Shown here piece after piece: positions 43,941 through 52,092 of a stretch of 64,000 nucleotides of DNA; the stretch's first letter is position 1, and every line of letters starts with the position of its first letter. The stretch comes from Providencia rettgeri (GTDB taxonomy: Bacteria > Pseudomonadota > Gammaproteobacteria > Enterobacterales > Enterobacteriaceae), in contig NZ_CP096258.1 of NCBI RefSeq assembly GCF_023205015.1, positions 3,348,001 to 3,412,000 of the forward strand, written 5' to 3'. The position numbers and the translations under genes were made by a program. Below the pieces are notes generated by a model that had not been told where the DNA came from, searched no databases, and saw only the letters and a program-made list of their open reading frames with translations.

Positions 43941-44564
43941 TCATTTTATATTATCAGCACGAGCTTGATTCATAATCGCTTTGGACATCCATTGGGCTAA
44001 TTCTGTTACTTGAGCGTCATCCATTTTCCAAATATCTTTTAAGACTAAAAATATTTCAGAACCATAAATAACAGAAAAGGCTCGAATCACTCTATCGATA
44101 ATTTCTTGCGGATAGTCTGATTTCATTGGCGATGTCACCATCGCAAGGATTTCTTTACGATTACCACGTTCTAGGCGCTTATCTTGAAGACTTTGCGGCG
44201 TAGCTCTACCCTGCGCCCACTGCTGTAATGATGCTTGCAACGCAGCCCGTAAAACCCCTTCATGTTCAAACATACGAGGAAAAGCATAGGTCAATAACTC
44301 ATCAATACGCTCTTCAGTTTGCTCACTTTGCGGACGCCAAGTTAAAATTGGACCTAAACTTTCATTAACCGTTGCGGTAATTAAATCGGTTTGTGTCGGA
44401 AAATAACGATAAGCTGTCGCACGAGACACTCCCGCCTCAAGCGCTAATTCCGAGACAGAAGGCATCGCCCCTTTTTCAAATAGGTCTAAAGCTGTCGTAA
44501 CCAATAATACATAGGTCCGTTTTCGTGTTCCTTTGTACTCTGTGAGTGTGTGAATTTTAGACAT
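43941..44564 (-). CDS. TetR-family transcriptional regulator
   Basis: It has 207 residues. The N-terminal helix-turn-helix is at about 30-55: MPSVSELALEAGVSRATAYRYF, then PTQTDLITATV. The C-terminal ligand-binding domain is unassigned. It is divergently oriented from the Tm-1-like/PEP-hydrolase-like operon, and two palindromic sites over that operon's promoter are the likely operators (inference from position). No gene is seen in 43729-43940 upstream of the AbrB-family gene. Confidence 0.92.
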   Translation of the reverse strand: MSKIHTLTEYKGTRKRTYVLLVTTALDLFEKGAMPSVSELALEAGVSRATAYRYFPTQTDLITATVNESLGPILTWRPQSEQTEERIDELLTYAFPRMFEHEGVLRAALQASLQQWAQGRATPQSLQDKRLERGNRKEILAMVTSPMKSDYPQEIIDRVIRAFSVIYGSEIFLVLKDIWKMDDAQVTELAQWMSKAIMNQARADNIK

Positions 44565-44833
44565 TAATTTATCCTTAAAATACTGCCAATTACTATAAAT
44601 TCAGTTAGCATTAATGAAAACATATAAGTGTGAATAGGTAAATGTACTTGATTGATAATTTGATAAGACTTATCTCAGGAGATGATTTTAAAGATAATAG
44701 CAAAAATCATAATAATCACATTTAAATCTTTTAATTTTCCACACATTTTCAAAACACTCAAAACCACAAATAAAAAAATCATAATTTTCAATCAGATAAA
44801 AAACAAAACCCAATATCTCTTACAATAAAACAA

Positions 44834-44889
44834 AAAATGAGACTGCAGTCTCATTTTACAATTAAATCAAATGGTACTATAGTCTCATT
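44834..44889 (+). promoter_or_regulatory. Twin operators over the Tm-1-like operon promoter
   Basis: Site 1 is a perfect palindrome, core AATGAGACTGCAGTCTCATT (44836-44855), extended to 24 bp by flanking AA/TT. Site 2 is AATGGTACT-AT-AGTCTCATT (44870-44889), matching in 7 of 9 positions on the left arm. Their centres are 34 bp apart. A promoter TTTACA (44855-44860) - 17 bp - TATAGT (44878-44883) lies between and within them, so site 1 touches the -35 and site 2 covers the -10. This is a repressor arrangement; the divergent TetR protein is the obvious candidate. Confidence 0.82.
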
Positions 44890-44934
44890 ATGATGAAAAA
44901 TTCAACGCTCGTTTTACTCTGAAAGGGTTGTTCT

Positions 44935-46152
44935 ATGAAAAAACATCCGGGTTTTATTTATGTTGTAACGACGCTTGACACAAAAAGTGCTGAACTATTT
45001 TATGTCAGTGAATTAATTAAAAAAGCCGGATTAGCGGTACGCACCGTTGACCTGACAACACAACTCACGCAATTAGAAAAAAACGCAGATATCAGCGCAC
45101 ACACCGTTGCAAGTTTTCATCCGCTAGGTGCTGAAGCCGTTTTCTGTGGTGATCGTGGTAAAGCCATTGAAGCCATGGCACACGCTTTCAGCCTTTATCT
45201 TGCGGCACAAACCGATGTCGCTGCTATCCTTGGTTTAGGGGGGTCAGGTGGAACCGCTCTCATAACACCCGCCATGCAAGTATTGCCTGTAGGTATTCCA
45301 AAGTTAATGGTTTCCACGATGGCATCAGGGGATATTTCTGGTTATATCGGTGCGAGTGATATTTCTATGATGTACTCCGTTACTGATGTATCAGGTTTGA
45401 ATATCATTTCCCGCAAAGTATTAAAAAATGCGGCCAATCAAATCGCAGGAGCCGTTTGGTTTGATAGCGAAGAACAACCTCACGACTTAAAACCTGCCAT
45501 TGCCCTAACCATGTTCGGAGTAACGACCCCGTGCGTACAGACACTTACAACACAGTTAGAAGCGCAATATGACTGTCTAGTTTTCCATGCAACAGGTAGC
45601 GGTGGTAAAGCCATGGAAAAACTGATTGATAGCCAGTTACTGCATTCAGTTTTAGACATTACAACCACCGAAGTGTGTGATTATTTATTTGGTGGCGTAT
45701 TAGCGTGTGATGAAGACCGTTTTGGAGCCATTGAGCGTACTCAGACTCCGTGTGTGATGTCTTGTGGAGCCTTGGATATGGTGAATTTTGGCCGTCCTTC
45801 CAGCGTGCCAGAACACTACCAAAATCGCTTATTTTATCATCACAACGCTCAAGTCACTTTAATGAGAACGACCAAAGAAGAAAATCAGCAAATGGGTCGT
45901 TGGATTGCAGAAAAATTAAATCGTTGTCACGGTGAAGTGCGCTTTATCATCCCAACAGCAGGATTTTCAGCATTAGATGTTGATGGTGCTCCGTTTTGGG
46001 ATCCTATCGCAGACCAAGCCTTCATTGATGCTTTAACCGAAAATCTAATCATAACAGAGAAAAGACAGCTTATTTTGAGTCCTTATCATATTAACTCCTC
46101 CGAGTTTTGTGACCAGGTTATTCAGCTACACCAGGAAATTTCGAACAAATAA
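44935..46152 (+). CDS. Tm-1-like ATP-binding domain protein (UPF0261)
   Basis: It has 405 residues and matches the UPF0261/Tm-1 N-terminal family. It starts GFIYVVTTLDTKSAELFYVSE and has the Gly-rich LGLGGSGGTALITPAMQ, then VSTMASGDISGYIGASDISM and the C-terminal FIIPTAGFSALDVDGAPFWDP. In plants this domain forms the N-terminal half of the tomato virus-resistance protein Tm-1; the bacterial function is unknown. The neighbour 12 bp downstream encodes the counterpart of the Tm-1 C-terminal half. Expression is likely controlled by the divergent TetR gene. ATP binding is from the family, not shown here. Confidence 0.9.
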   Translation: MKKHPGFIYVVTTLDTKSAELFYVSELIKKAGLAVRTVDLTTQLTQLEKNADISAHTVASFHPLGAEAVFCGDRGKAIEAMAHAFSLYLAAQTDVAAILGLGGSGGTALITPAMQVLPVGIPKLMVSTMASGDISGYIGASDISMMYSVTDVSGLNIISRKVLKNAANQIAGAVWFDSEEQPHDLKPAIALTMFGVTTPCVQTLTTQLEAQYDCLVFHATGSGGKAMEKLIDSQLLHSVLDITTTEVCDYLFGGVLACDEDRFGAIERTQTPCVMSCGALDMVNFGRPSSVPEHYQNRLFYHHNAQVTLMRTTKEENQQMGRWIAEKLNRCHGEVRFIIPTAGFSALDVDGAPFWDPIADQAFIDALTENLIITEKRQLILSPYHINSSEFCDQVIQLHQEISNK

Positions 46153-46164
46153 TAGAGGTTAATT

Positions 46165-46992
46165 ATGAAACATAACCGCGCAGATTTATTAAAAAAATTT
46201 AGAGACATGATTGCTCGGGGAGAACCAATCATCGGCGGTGGTGCGGGCACTGGGCTATCCGCGAAATGTGAAGAAGCGGGCGGTATTGATTTAATCGTTA
46301 TCTATAACTCTGGTCGTTACCGTATGGCAGGTAGAGGTTCACTTGCCGGCTTATTAGCCTATGGCAATGCGAATGAAATCGTTATGGATATGGCAAAAGA
46401 AGTTTTGCCCGTCGTAAAACAGACTCCTGTCCTTGCAGGTGTAAATGGAACAGACCCATTCTGCCAATTTGATAAATTCCTTGATGATATCAAAGCGACA
46501 GGCTTTGCAGGGGTGCAAAACTTCCCTACCGTCGGGCTAATTGATGGTAATTTTCGTGCCAATTTAGAAGAAACAGGAATGGGTTATGGGTTGGAAGTTG
46601 AAATGATCCGTCTAGCCCATGATAAAGATTTACTTACCACGCCTTACGTTTTTAGTGCTGAAGATGCCATTGCGATGACTAAAGCCGGCGCTGACATTAT
46701 TGTGCCACACATGGGGCTAACGACTGGCGGGAATATTGGCGCAGAAACGGCATTGACGCTCAAAGATTGTGTGCCATTAATCAATGAATGGGCAAAAGCG
46801 GCAAAAGCAGTACGCGAAGATGTGATTGTTCTGTGTCACGGTGGCCCAATTGCGACACCAGAAGACGCTGAATATATTTTAGCTAACTGCCCTGATTGCC
46901 ATGGTTTTTATGGTGCCAGCTCAATGGAACGTTTACCAACAGAAGTCGCACTAACCGCAACAACACAAAAATTTAAATCAATAACTCGCTAG
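46165..46992 (+). CDS. Phosphoenolpyruvate hydrolase-like TIM-barrel protein
   Basis: It has 275 residues of the PEP_hydrolase (PF09370) family, a TIM barrel related to PEP mutase/isocitrate lyase-type enzymes. Seen: PIIGGGAGTGLSAKCEEAGG, DLIVIYNSGRYRMAGRGSLAGL, VNGTDPF, GVQNFPTVGLIDG, YVFSAEDA and ADIIVPHMGLTTGGNIGA. In plant Tm-1 this region is fused behind the UPF0261 domain; here it is a separate gene 12 bp downstream. The reaction is not known; the family name rests on distant homology. A UUCG-loop terminator follows. Confidence 0.9.
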   Translation: MKHNRADLLKKFRDMIARGEPIIGGGAGTGLSAKCEEAGGIDLIVIYNSGRYRMAGRGSLAGLLAYGNANEIVMDMAKEVLPVVKQTPVLAGVNGTDPFCQFDKFLDDIKATGFAGVQNFPTVGLIDGNFRANLEETGMGYGLEVEMIRLAHDKDLLTTPYVFSAEDAIAMTKAGADIIVPHMGLTTGGNIGAETALTLKDCVPLINEWAKAAKAVREDVIVLCHGGPIATPEDAEYILANCPDCHGFYGASSMERLPTEVALTATTQKFKSITR

Positions 46993-47030
46993 GCCTTTTT
47001 ATTTTTACTTTTTGTATTGCCAACACCAGG

Positions 47031-47060
47031 CGCCTACTTCGGTAGGCGTTTTTTATTTTT
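47031..47060 (+). terminator. Terminator with a UUCG tetraloop
   Basis: CGCCTAC-TTCG-GTAGGCG followed by TTTTTTATTTTT, closing the Tm-1-like operon. The C(UUCG)G loop makes it especially stable. Confidence 0.92.
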
Positions 47061-47092
47061 TCGCCCCTGTCATCTTGAGCGTGACATAATAG

Positions 47093-47815
47093 TTATTTCC
47101 CTTTTTCCTGGTAAATAGAACGTCCTTTGCATAAAAAATGCATTAAACAAGCCATAAATATAGGCATACCAAAGTAGAGCACACCAAAGGCAAAAGCTAC
47201 ATGGGGTTTATCCGGGAATTCACCACCACTAGAAATACTCGAATAATAGCCAATCGACCTTAAATATTCAGGCGTTAACCCACCATAAGGCACGAGGAAA
47301 GATAAAATTAATACCAAGAAAATACAGAACATAAAATTGAGTGCCATTAATGCTGAATAGCCCATATTTTCTGAACGTTCTTGCTCTGTTCGGCTGGTTA
47401 AACCAAAAAGCATTCGATTGGCAACAGTGGCACTGTATAAATATAAAATTAATGGGGAATCACCTAATACTGACATATTTATGGCCAGCGCAAAAAGACC
47501 ATAAAAAAGAGCAAATAGCGTTAATACTCGCCAATCACGAAATACCGCCATAAAGACGCCTGAGTGAACTAAAATAAATTCAAAAATCAGGATCAATGTC
47601 AGGTTATAAATAATTTCTACCGTATAGTATTCAGGGAAAAACCATACCGATAAAATAAAGCCGACATAAAATAATGAAAAGCCGTAATTTATTATTTTAG
47701 AAAAAACACGAATAATGCTGAAAGAATACGAATTTTCCTTCACACTTTTTACTGATGATTGTTTTGGGAAAAAACCTTGGTGCTTATCTTTCTCGTTCCT
47801 TGGCGGTTTTACCAT
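47093..47815 (-). CDS. Unknown six-helix membrane protein
   Basis: Not recognised. It has 240 residues from the ATG at 47815, chosen because GGAG lies seven bases upstream; the frame stays open to a GTG at 47842. A charged cytoplasmic N-terminus (about 1-30) is followed by about six hydrophobic helices, including FYVGFILSVWFF, YNLTLILIFEFILVHSGVFM, LFALFYGLFALAI, ALNFMFCIFLVLILSFLVP and VLYFGMPIFMACLMHFLC. No catalytic motif was seen. It stands alone between the Tm-1-like operon and ddh; no function can be proposed. Confidence 0.7.
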   Translation of the reverse strand: MVKPPRNEKDKHQGFFPKQSSVKSVKENSYSFSIIRVFSKIINYGFSLFYVGFILSVWFFPEYYTVEIIYNLTLILIFEFILVHSGVFMAVFRDWRVLTLFALFYGLFALAINMSVLGDSPLILYLYSATVANRMLFGLTSRTEQERSENMGYSALMALNFMFCIFLVLILSFLVPYGGLTPEYLRSIGYYSSISSGGEFPDKPHVAFAFGVLYFGMPIFMACLMHFLCKGRSIYQEKGK

Positions 47816-47986
47816 TACCTCACTCCATGCCATCAATATCACTTTATTAATAAGCTACTTGATAATATAAAAAATAAACAGTGGCTAAAATCTGAATGAC
47901 AAATTAAAGAGAGGATAAAGTGTAATAAATATCGACAAGATGGCATGAACGTAAAAACGCCATGCCACAGATAAACTAAATTGAAA

Positions 47987-48883
47987 TTAAACCAGTTTCG
48001 CGATCAACGTATCTAAGTCACCCTGTAAGAAATTCACGGGTGGTATTTCAATTACAGTATATGCGCCTGCAGCTTGTTTCATCGTTGCACGTGCAGCAGA
48101 AACCATAAATTGAGATGTCAGCGCGGGGTTATTAATACGCATTGAATATTCGAATAATTGATTGTGTGTTGCTCCAGAAACCCCTTTATGGGTCATGTGC
48201 ACACCGTGTCCAACATCTTTCAATGCATCGATACTATCAACTTGGCGAATATGTGTTTCATCAGAAGAAAAATAGCTATCTGCTTTAATCGCTTGAGCCA
48301 CTTCATCAAACTTCGCACCAGCGTCTAATTCAATGTACACCATACGACGATGAACCCCAGTTCCTAGTGGAATAGTCACGGACAGCGCATCTTTCACGCC
48401 ATCAATAGCCTTAGCCGCTACACTATGCCCCATACTCATCCCCGGTCCAAAGTTTGTATAAGTCACACCTTTAGGAGCCATGGCTAACATCAATGTACGC
48501 ATAATTGAATCCGACCCCGGATCCCATCCCGCAGACACAACTGCCACGCTATTATGCTGCTTCGCGACATCATCTAAGCGATGTTTTAAAGCCACGATAT
48601 CTGAATGCACGTCAAAGCTATCAACCGTATTGATTCCCAAACTTAAAATTTTTGCGGCTAATGGCCCGATTGCACGCGTAGGTGAACAGAGTAGCGCAAC
48701 ATCAATTTTTCCTAGTTTTTCAATATCATCGACCACTTTGTAGGATGAAAGCTCAGCAGGAATATCTTGTGTATTACGACGAACTATCCCGACTAACTCA
48801 AAATCTTCAGCGGCCAGAACAGCTTCTAGTGCATAGCGACCAATATTGCCATAGCCCACTATTGCTGCTTTAATTTTTGTCAT
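47987..48883 (-). CDS. ddh: meso-Diaminopimelate D-dehydrogenase
   Basis: NADP-dependent enzyme interconverting tetrahydrodipicolinate and meso-diaminopimelate in one step. It has 298 residues. The Rossmann motif is AIVGYGNIGRYALEAV; DVALLCSPTRA, NTVDSFDVHSDI and the substrate-site AGWDPGSDSIMRT loop match the family, as do NFGPGMSMGHSVA and the C-terminal AYTVIEIPPVNFL. Most enterobacteria make DAP only through the succinylase route, so this may be an additional or catabolic route. It is divergent from a MATE exporter. The physiological direction is not deducible. Confidence 0.88.
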   Translation of the reverse strand: MTKIKAAIVGYGNIGRYALEAVLAAEDFELVGIVRRNTQDIPAELSSYKVVDDIEKLGKIDVALLCSPTRAIGPLAAKILSLGINTVDSFDVHSDIVALKHRLDDVAKQHNSVAVVSAGWDPGSDSIMRTLMLAMAPKGVTYTNFGPGMSMGHSVAAKAIDGVKDALSVTIPLGTGVHRRMVYIELDAGAKFDEVAQAIKADSYFSSDETHIRQVDSIDALKDVGHGVHMTHKGVSGATHNQLFEYSMRINNPALTSQFMVSAARATMKQAAGAYTVIEIPPVNFLQGDLDTLIAKLV

Positions 48884-49080
48884 TTTTGCTCCTATACAGT
48901 TCTGATGTTGCTTATTAAATTATTTATAGCGAAATTGAATTTAACAGAATAATTAAAAGTAAACAAAACATTAGCCTCATTAAATCAGATGCATTTTAAC
49001 CCTATTTTCATTGTTGAAATCCATGTAGAATTAATCCCCCAGAAAGCTTTCCCTAACATTCATGAATATAAAGGTTCTCA

Positions 49081-50427
49081 ATGCATCAATCCGATGTGAC
49101 TGAGCGGTCACTCTTTTCGCTCAGCTGGCCAATTTTTATCGATATTTTTCTTCATTTGGCCACATTATTAATTAATACCTATATGGTGAGTCACGTTTCT
49201 ACCGCCTATCTTGCCGCTATGGGGGTAGGAAACCAAGTATTTGATTTATTTATCACTATTTTTAACTTTATCAGTGTGGGGTGTAGCGTTGTTATTGCCC
49301 AGTACCTTGGAGCAGGCCGCCGAGAAAAAGCCAGCCAAGCGATTCATATTTCAATCGCTTTTAACTTTATTCTTGGTTTTTCCAGCGCATTAGTTGCGTT
49401 ATTTTTTGGCTATAGCATTTTAACTATTATGAATATGCCATCACATTTAATGGCTGATGGTTATACCTATTTACGTATTTTAGGGATTTGTTTAATTCCT
49501 GAGGCAATTTCAATTATTTTAGCGGCTTGCTTACGAGTATATGGTAAAGCACAACCCGCAATGTGGGTCACATTAATTGCTAATGTGATTACCGTATTTG
49601 GTAACATCATTGTTCTTTATGGGTTCTTCGGCTTACCACAATATGGACTTGAAGGTGTTGCTTGGTCAACTGTTGTTGGGCGTATTGTTGCCGTTATTTT
49701 ACTCTTCTGCCTACTGTTTTATGGGTTAAGGATCAAATTTGTCCCACTGATGTTAATACACTGGTCACGGAAAATGTTGGGTAAAATTCTACATATTGGA
49801 TTACCCTCTGCAGGGGAAAACCTCGTATGGATCCTCCATTTTATGACTGCATCTGCGTTTATCGGTCTCATGGGAGAAACATCTCTTGCAGCACAAACAC
49901 TCTATTTCCAATTGTCATTGTTTATCATGCTGTTTGGGATATCTATCAGTATTGGTAATGAAATTATGGTTGGCCACCTTGTTGGTGCAAAGCGATTTGA
50001 AGATGCTTTTAGGCGCGGCGTAAAGAGCCTTAAAATGGGTTTTTACGTAACAATTGGTGTTGTTATCGCCTTTTGGTTATTTCGTGATCCTATCTTAAAT
50101 AATATTACGGATGACCAAGGTATTATTCAGGTACTGCTGCCATTGTTTTTACTCTCTGTTTTCTTAGAGCCCGGCAGAACAATTAATATCGTGATGGTAA
50201 ACGCATTACGTGCCTCAGGCGACGCTCGCTTTCCGCTATGTACTGCCATTATTTTTATGTGGGGCGTCGCTATACCGTTAGGCTACTTCTTAGGTATAAA
50301 AATGGAGATGGGTCTCTTAGGTATTTGGCTAGGTTTCTTTGCTGATGAATGGCTGCGCGGCTTAACCAATGCATGGCGCTGGCGTTCACGTAAGTGGCAA
50401 AGTAAACGCCTTGATTTAGAAAACTAA
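49081..50427 (+). CDS. MATE-family multidrug/toxic compound exporter
   Basis: It has 448 residues and about 12 transmembrane helices in two six-helix halves. MATE hallmarks seen: SLFSLSWPIFIDIFLHLATLLINTYMVS at the N-terminus, VAQ-like VIAQYLGAGRREKA in the first repeat, and VGHLVGAKRFEDA in the second. Such proteins export drugs or metabolites in exchange for sodium ions or protons; the substrate is unknown. It has its own terminator, so it is probably a single-gene unit. Confidence 0.92.
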   Translation: MHQSDVTERSLFSLSWPIFIDIFLHLATLLINTYMVSHVSTAYLAAMGVGNQVFDLFITIFNFISVGCSVVIAQYLGAGRREKASQAIHISIAFNFILGFSSALVALFFGYSILTIMNMPSHLMADGYTYLRILGICLIPEAISIILAACLRVYGKAQPAMWVTLIANVITVFGNIIVLYGFFGLPQYGLEGVAWSTVVGRIVAVILLFCLLFYGLRIKFVPLMLIHWSRKMLGKILHIGLPSAGENLVWILHFMTASAFIGLMGETSLAAQTLYFQLSLFIMLFGISISIGNEIMVGHLVGAKRFEDAFRRGVKSLKMGFYVTIGVVIAFWLFRDPILNNITDDQGIIQVLLPLFLLSVFLEPGRTINIVMVNALRASGDARFPLCTAIIFMWGVAIPLGYFLGIKMEMGLLGIWLGFFADEWLRGLTNAWRWRSRKWQSKRLDLEN

Positions 50428-50447
50428 CCTTTTTCACTTATCACTGG

Positions 50448-50477
50448 GTCCTGCCCAATTTCATAGGCAGGACTTTT
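50448..50477 (+). terminator. Terminator of the MATE gene
   Basis: GTCCTGCC/GGCAGGAC, an 8-bp stem with a 10-nt loop followed by TTTTG, starting 20 bp after the stop. Confidence 0.82.
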
Positions 50478-50636
50478 GTGACCAAGCTCAACGTTAGAAA
50501 TATTTCATTTTTATAGCTCAAATGAGAGATAATATTTCTCCCCACTCTCTTTAAATCCCCTAACTTAGTGAAGTTTTTCTCCAGACTGTTGTTTAAAATA
50601 ATAAAAACGAAAAAGAGTTTATTAAGGGGACTTGCC

Positions 50637-51959
50637 ATGCATGCTCAATCACAACCACTACTTTGGCAATATTTTATCAATGCAGTAAAACAAGAAGTAA
50701 AACCTGCCTTAGGTTGTACTGAGCCTATTTCATTGGCATATGCTGCCGCCAAGGCCGCCTCATTACTTGATGGATCTGTGATCCGTGTTTGTGCGTTTGT
50801 CTCCCCTAACCTCATGAAAAATGGCATGGGTGTAACAGTACCCGGAACAGGTATGGTTGGTTTACCCATCGCAGCAGCCCTTGGTGCAATTGGGGGAGAT
50901 GCCGAAGCCGGTTTAGAAGTATTAAAATCTGCCTCTGCGGATGCTATTACCTTAAGTAAAAGCATGTTGGCGCAAGGAGCGATTACCGTTGATATCAAGC
51001 ACCCTTGTGATGATGTCATATACTCCGAAGCCACGGTATATACACAAACTGGATCCGCAACCGTTATCATTGCAGGCTCTCATACGAATATTGTTAAAAT
51101 AATTCATAACAATCGCACCATATTTGATGCCACGACAGCTCAACCTCATCATGAGTCCCCCGTTGACTGTGCCGCAGACGTCCCACTGCCGCCAGTCAAC
51201 GCAAAATCGGTTTATCAATTTGCTACCGAAGCCCCTTTAGATGATATTCGTTTCATTCTTGAGGCGGCCCATTTAAACGAAGCCTTATCTCAAGAGGGCT
51301 TACGCAATGTTTATGGCTTACATATTGGCAAAACATTGCAAACTCAGCGGGACCGTGGTCTGCTTTCAAAAGACTTAATGTCTGAAATTATGATCCGCAC
51401 CTCAGCAGCCTCTGATGCACGAATGGGAGGGGCGGTATTGCCGGCCATGAGTAATTCAGGATCCGGTAATCAAGGTATTGCGGCAACCATGCCGGTGGTT
51501 GTCACGGCTGATTATTTGCAATCTTCTGAAGAGCAACTGGCTCGTGCGTTAATGTTGTCACACTTAATGGCTATTTATATTCACAATCAACTTCCTGCAT
51601 TATCAGCACTTTGCGCAGCTACAACAGCCGCAATGGGTGCCGCCGCAGGGATTGCTTGGTTATTAGAATCTCGCTATGAAGTGGTCGCTATGGCAATTTC
51701 TAGCATGATTGGTGATGTTAGCGGCATGATCTGTGATGGCGCATCAAATAGCTGTGCAATGAAGGTTTCCACCAGTGCAAGCGCAGCTTATAAAGCCGTG
51801 CTAATGGCATTAGATAATAGCTGTGTTAAAGGGTCGGATGGTATTGTTTCTGATGATGTCGACCAGTCCATTGCCAATTTATGTTCTTTAGCGGCGGGTT
51901 CTATGAAATATACTGACGTGCAGATTATTGAAATTATGGCCGCTAAAGCGCGTCCTTAA
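50637..51959 (+). CDS. cyuA: L-cysteine desulfidase CyuA (UPF0597, YhaM family)
   Basis: Degrades cysteine to pyruvate, ammonia and sulfide with an oxygen-sensitive Fe-S cluster. It has 440 residues from the ATG at 50637 (AAGGGG upstream); the 23 upstream in-frame codons are rejected. The sequence tracks E. coli YhaM closely: KPALGCTEPISLAYAAA, VSPNLMKNGMGVTVPGTGMV, ASDARMGGAVLPAMSNSGSG and GMICDGASNSCAMKVSTSAS. The first and last of these contain the likely cluster cysteines. In E. coli cyuA pairs with the transporter cyuP; that gene is not adjacent here. An inverted ERIC follows the stop. Confidence 0.93.
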   Translation: MHAQSQPLLWQYFINAVKQEVKPALGCTEPISLAYAAAKAASLLDGSVIRVCAFVSPNLMKNGMGVTVPGTGMVGLPIAAALGAIGGDAEAGLEVLKSASADAITLSKSMLAQGAITVDIKHPCDDVIYSEATVYTQTGSATVIIAGSHTNIVKIIHNNRTIFDATTAQPHHESPVDCAADVPLPPVNAKSVYQFATEAPLDDIRFILEAAHLNEALSQEGLRNVYGLHIGKTLQTQRDRGLLSKDLMSEIMIRTSAASDARMGGAVLPAMSNSGSGNQGIAATMPVVVTADYLQSSEEQLARALMLSHLMAIYIHNQLPALSALCAATTAAMGAAAGIAWLLESRYEVVAMAISSMIGDVSGMICDGASNSCAMKVSTSASAAYKAVLMALDNSCVKGSDGIVSDDVDQSIANLCSLAAGSMKYTDVQIIEIMAAKARP

Positions 51960-52075
51960 CGCCGTAGCGTTGTTGGCTACATTCGCCAACCCTAGTCACA
52001 TACTTGTGTATGCCCCTAGGGATTGGCTTTTTTGCCACACGGCACTAAGACTTTGAACTTCTTTTTTGAATTGTT
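51960..52075 (-). repeat. ERIC (IRU) element, diverged, after cyuA
   Basis: Minus-orientation copy starting at the cyuA stop codon: GCGTTGTTGGCTACATTCGC, then CCTAGTCACATACTTGTGTA and CCCCTAGGGATTGGC, with the far arm around GAACTTCTTTTTTGAATTGT degraded. The ERIC right end faces the 3' end of cyuA, as for the copies at mazG, relA, erpA and mrcB. Confidence 0.8.
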
Positions 52076-52092
52076 CTACTTTGAATCAACGT

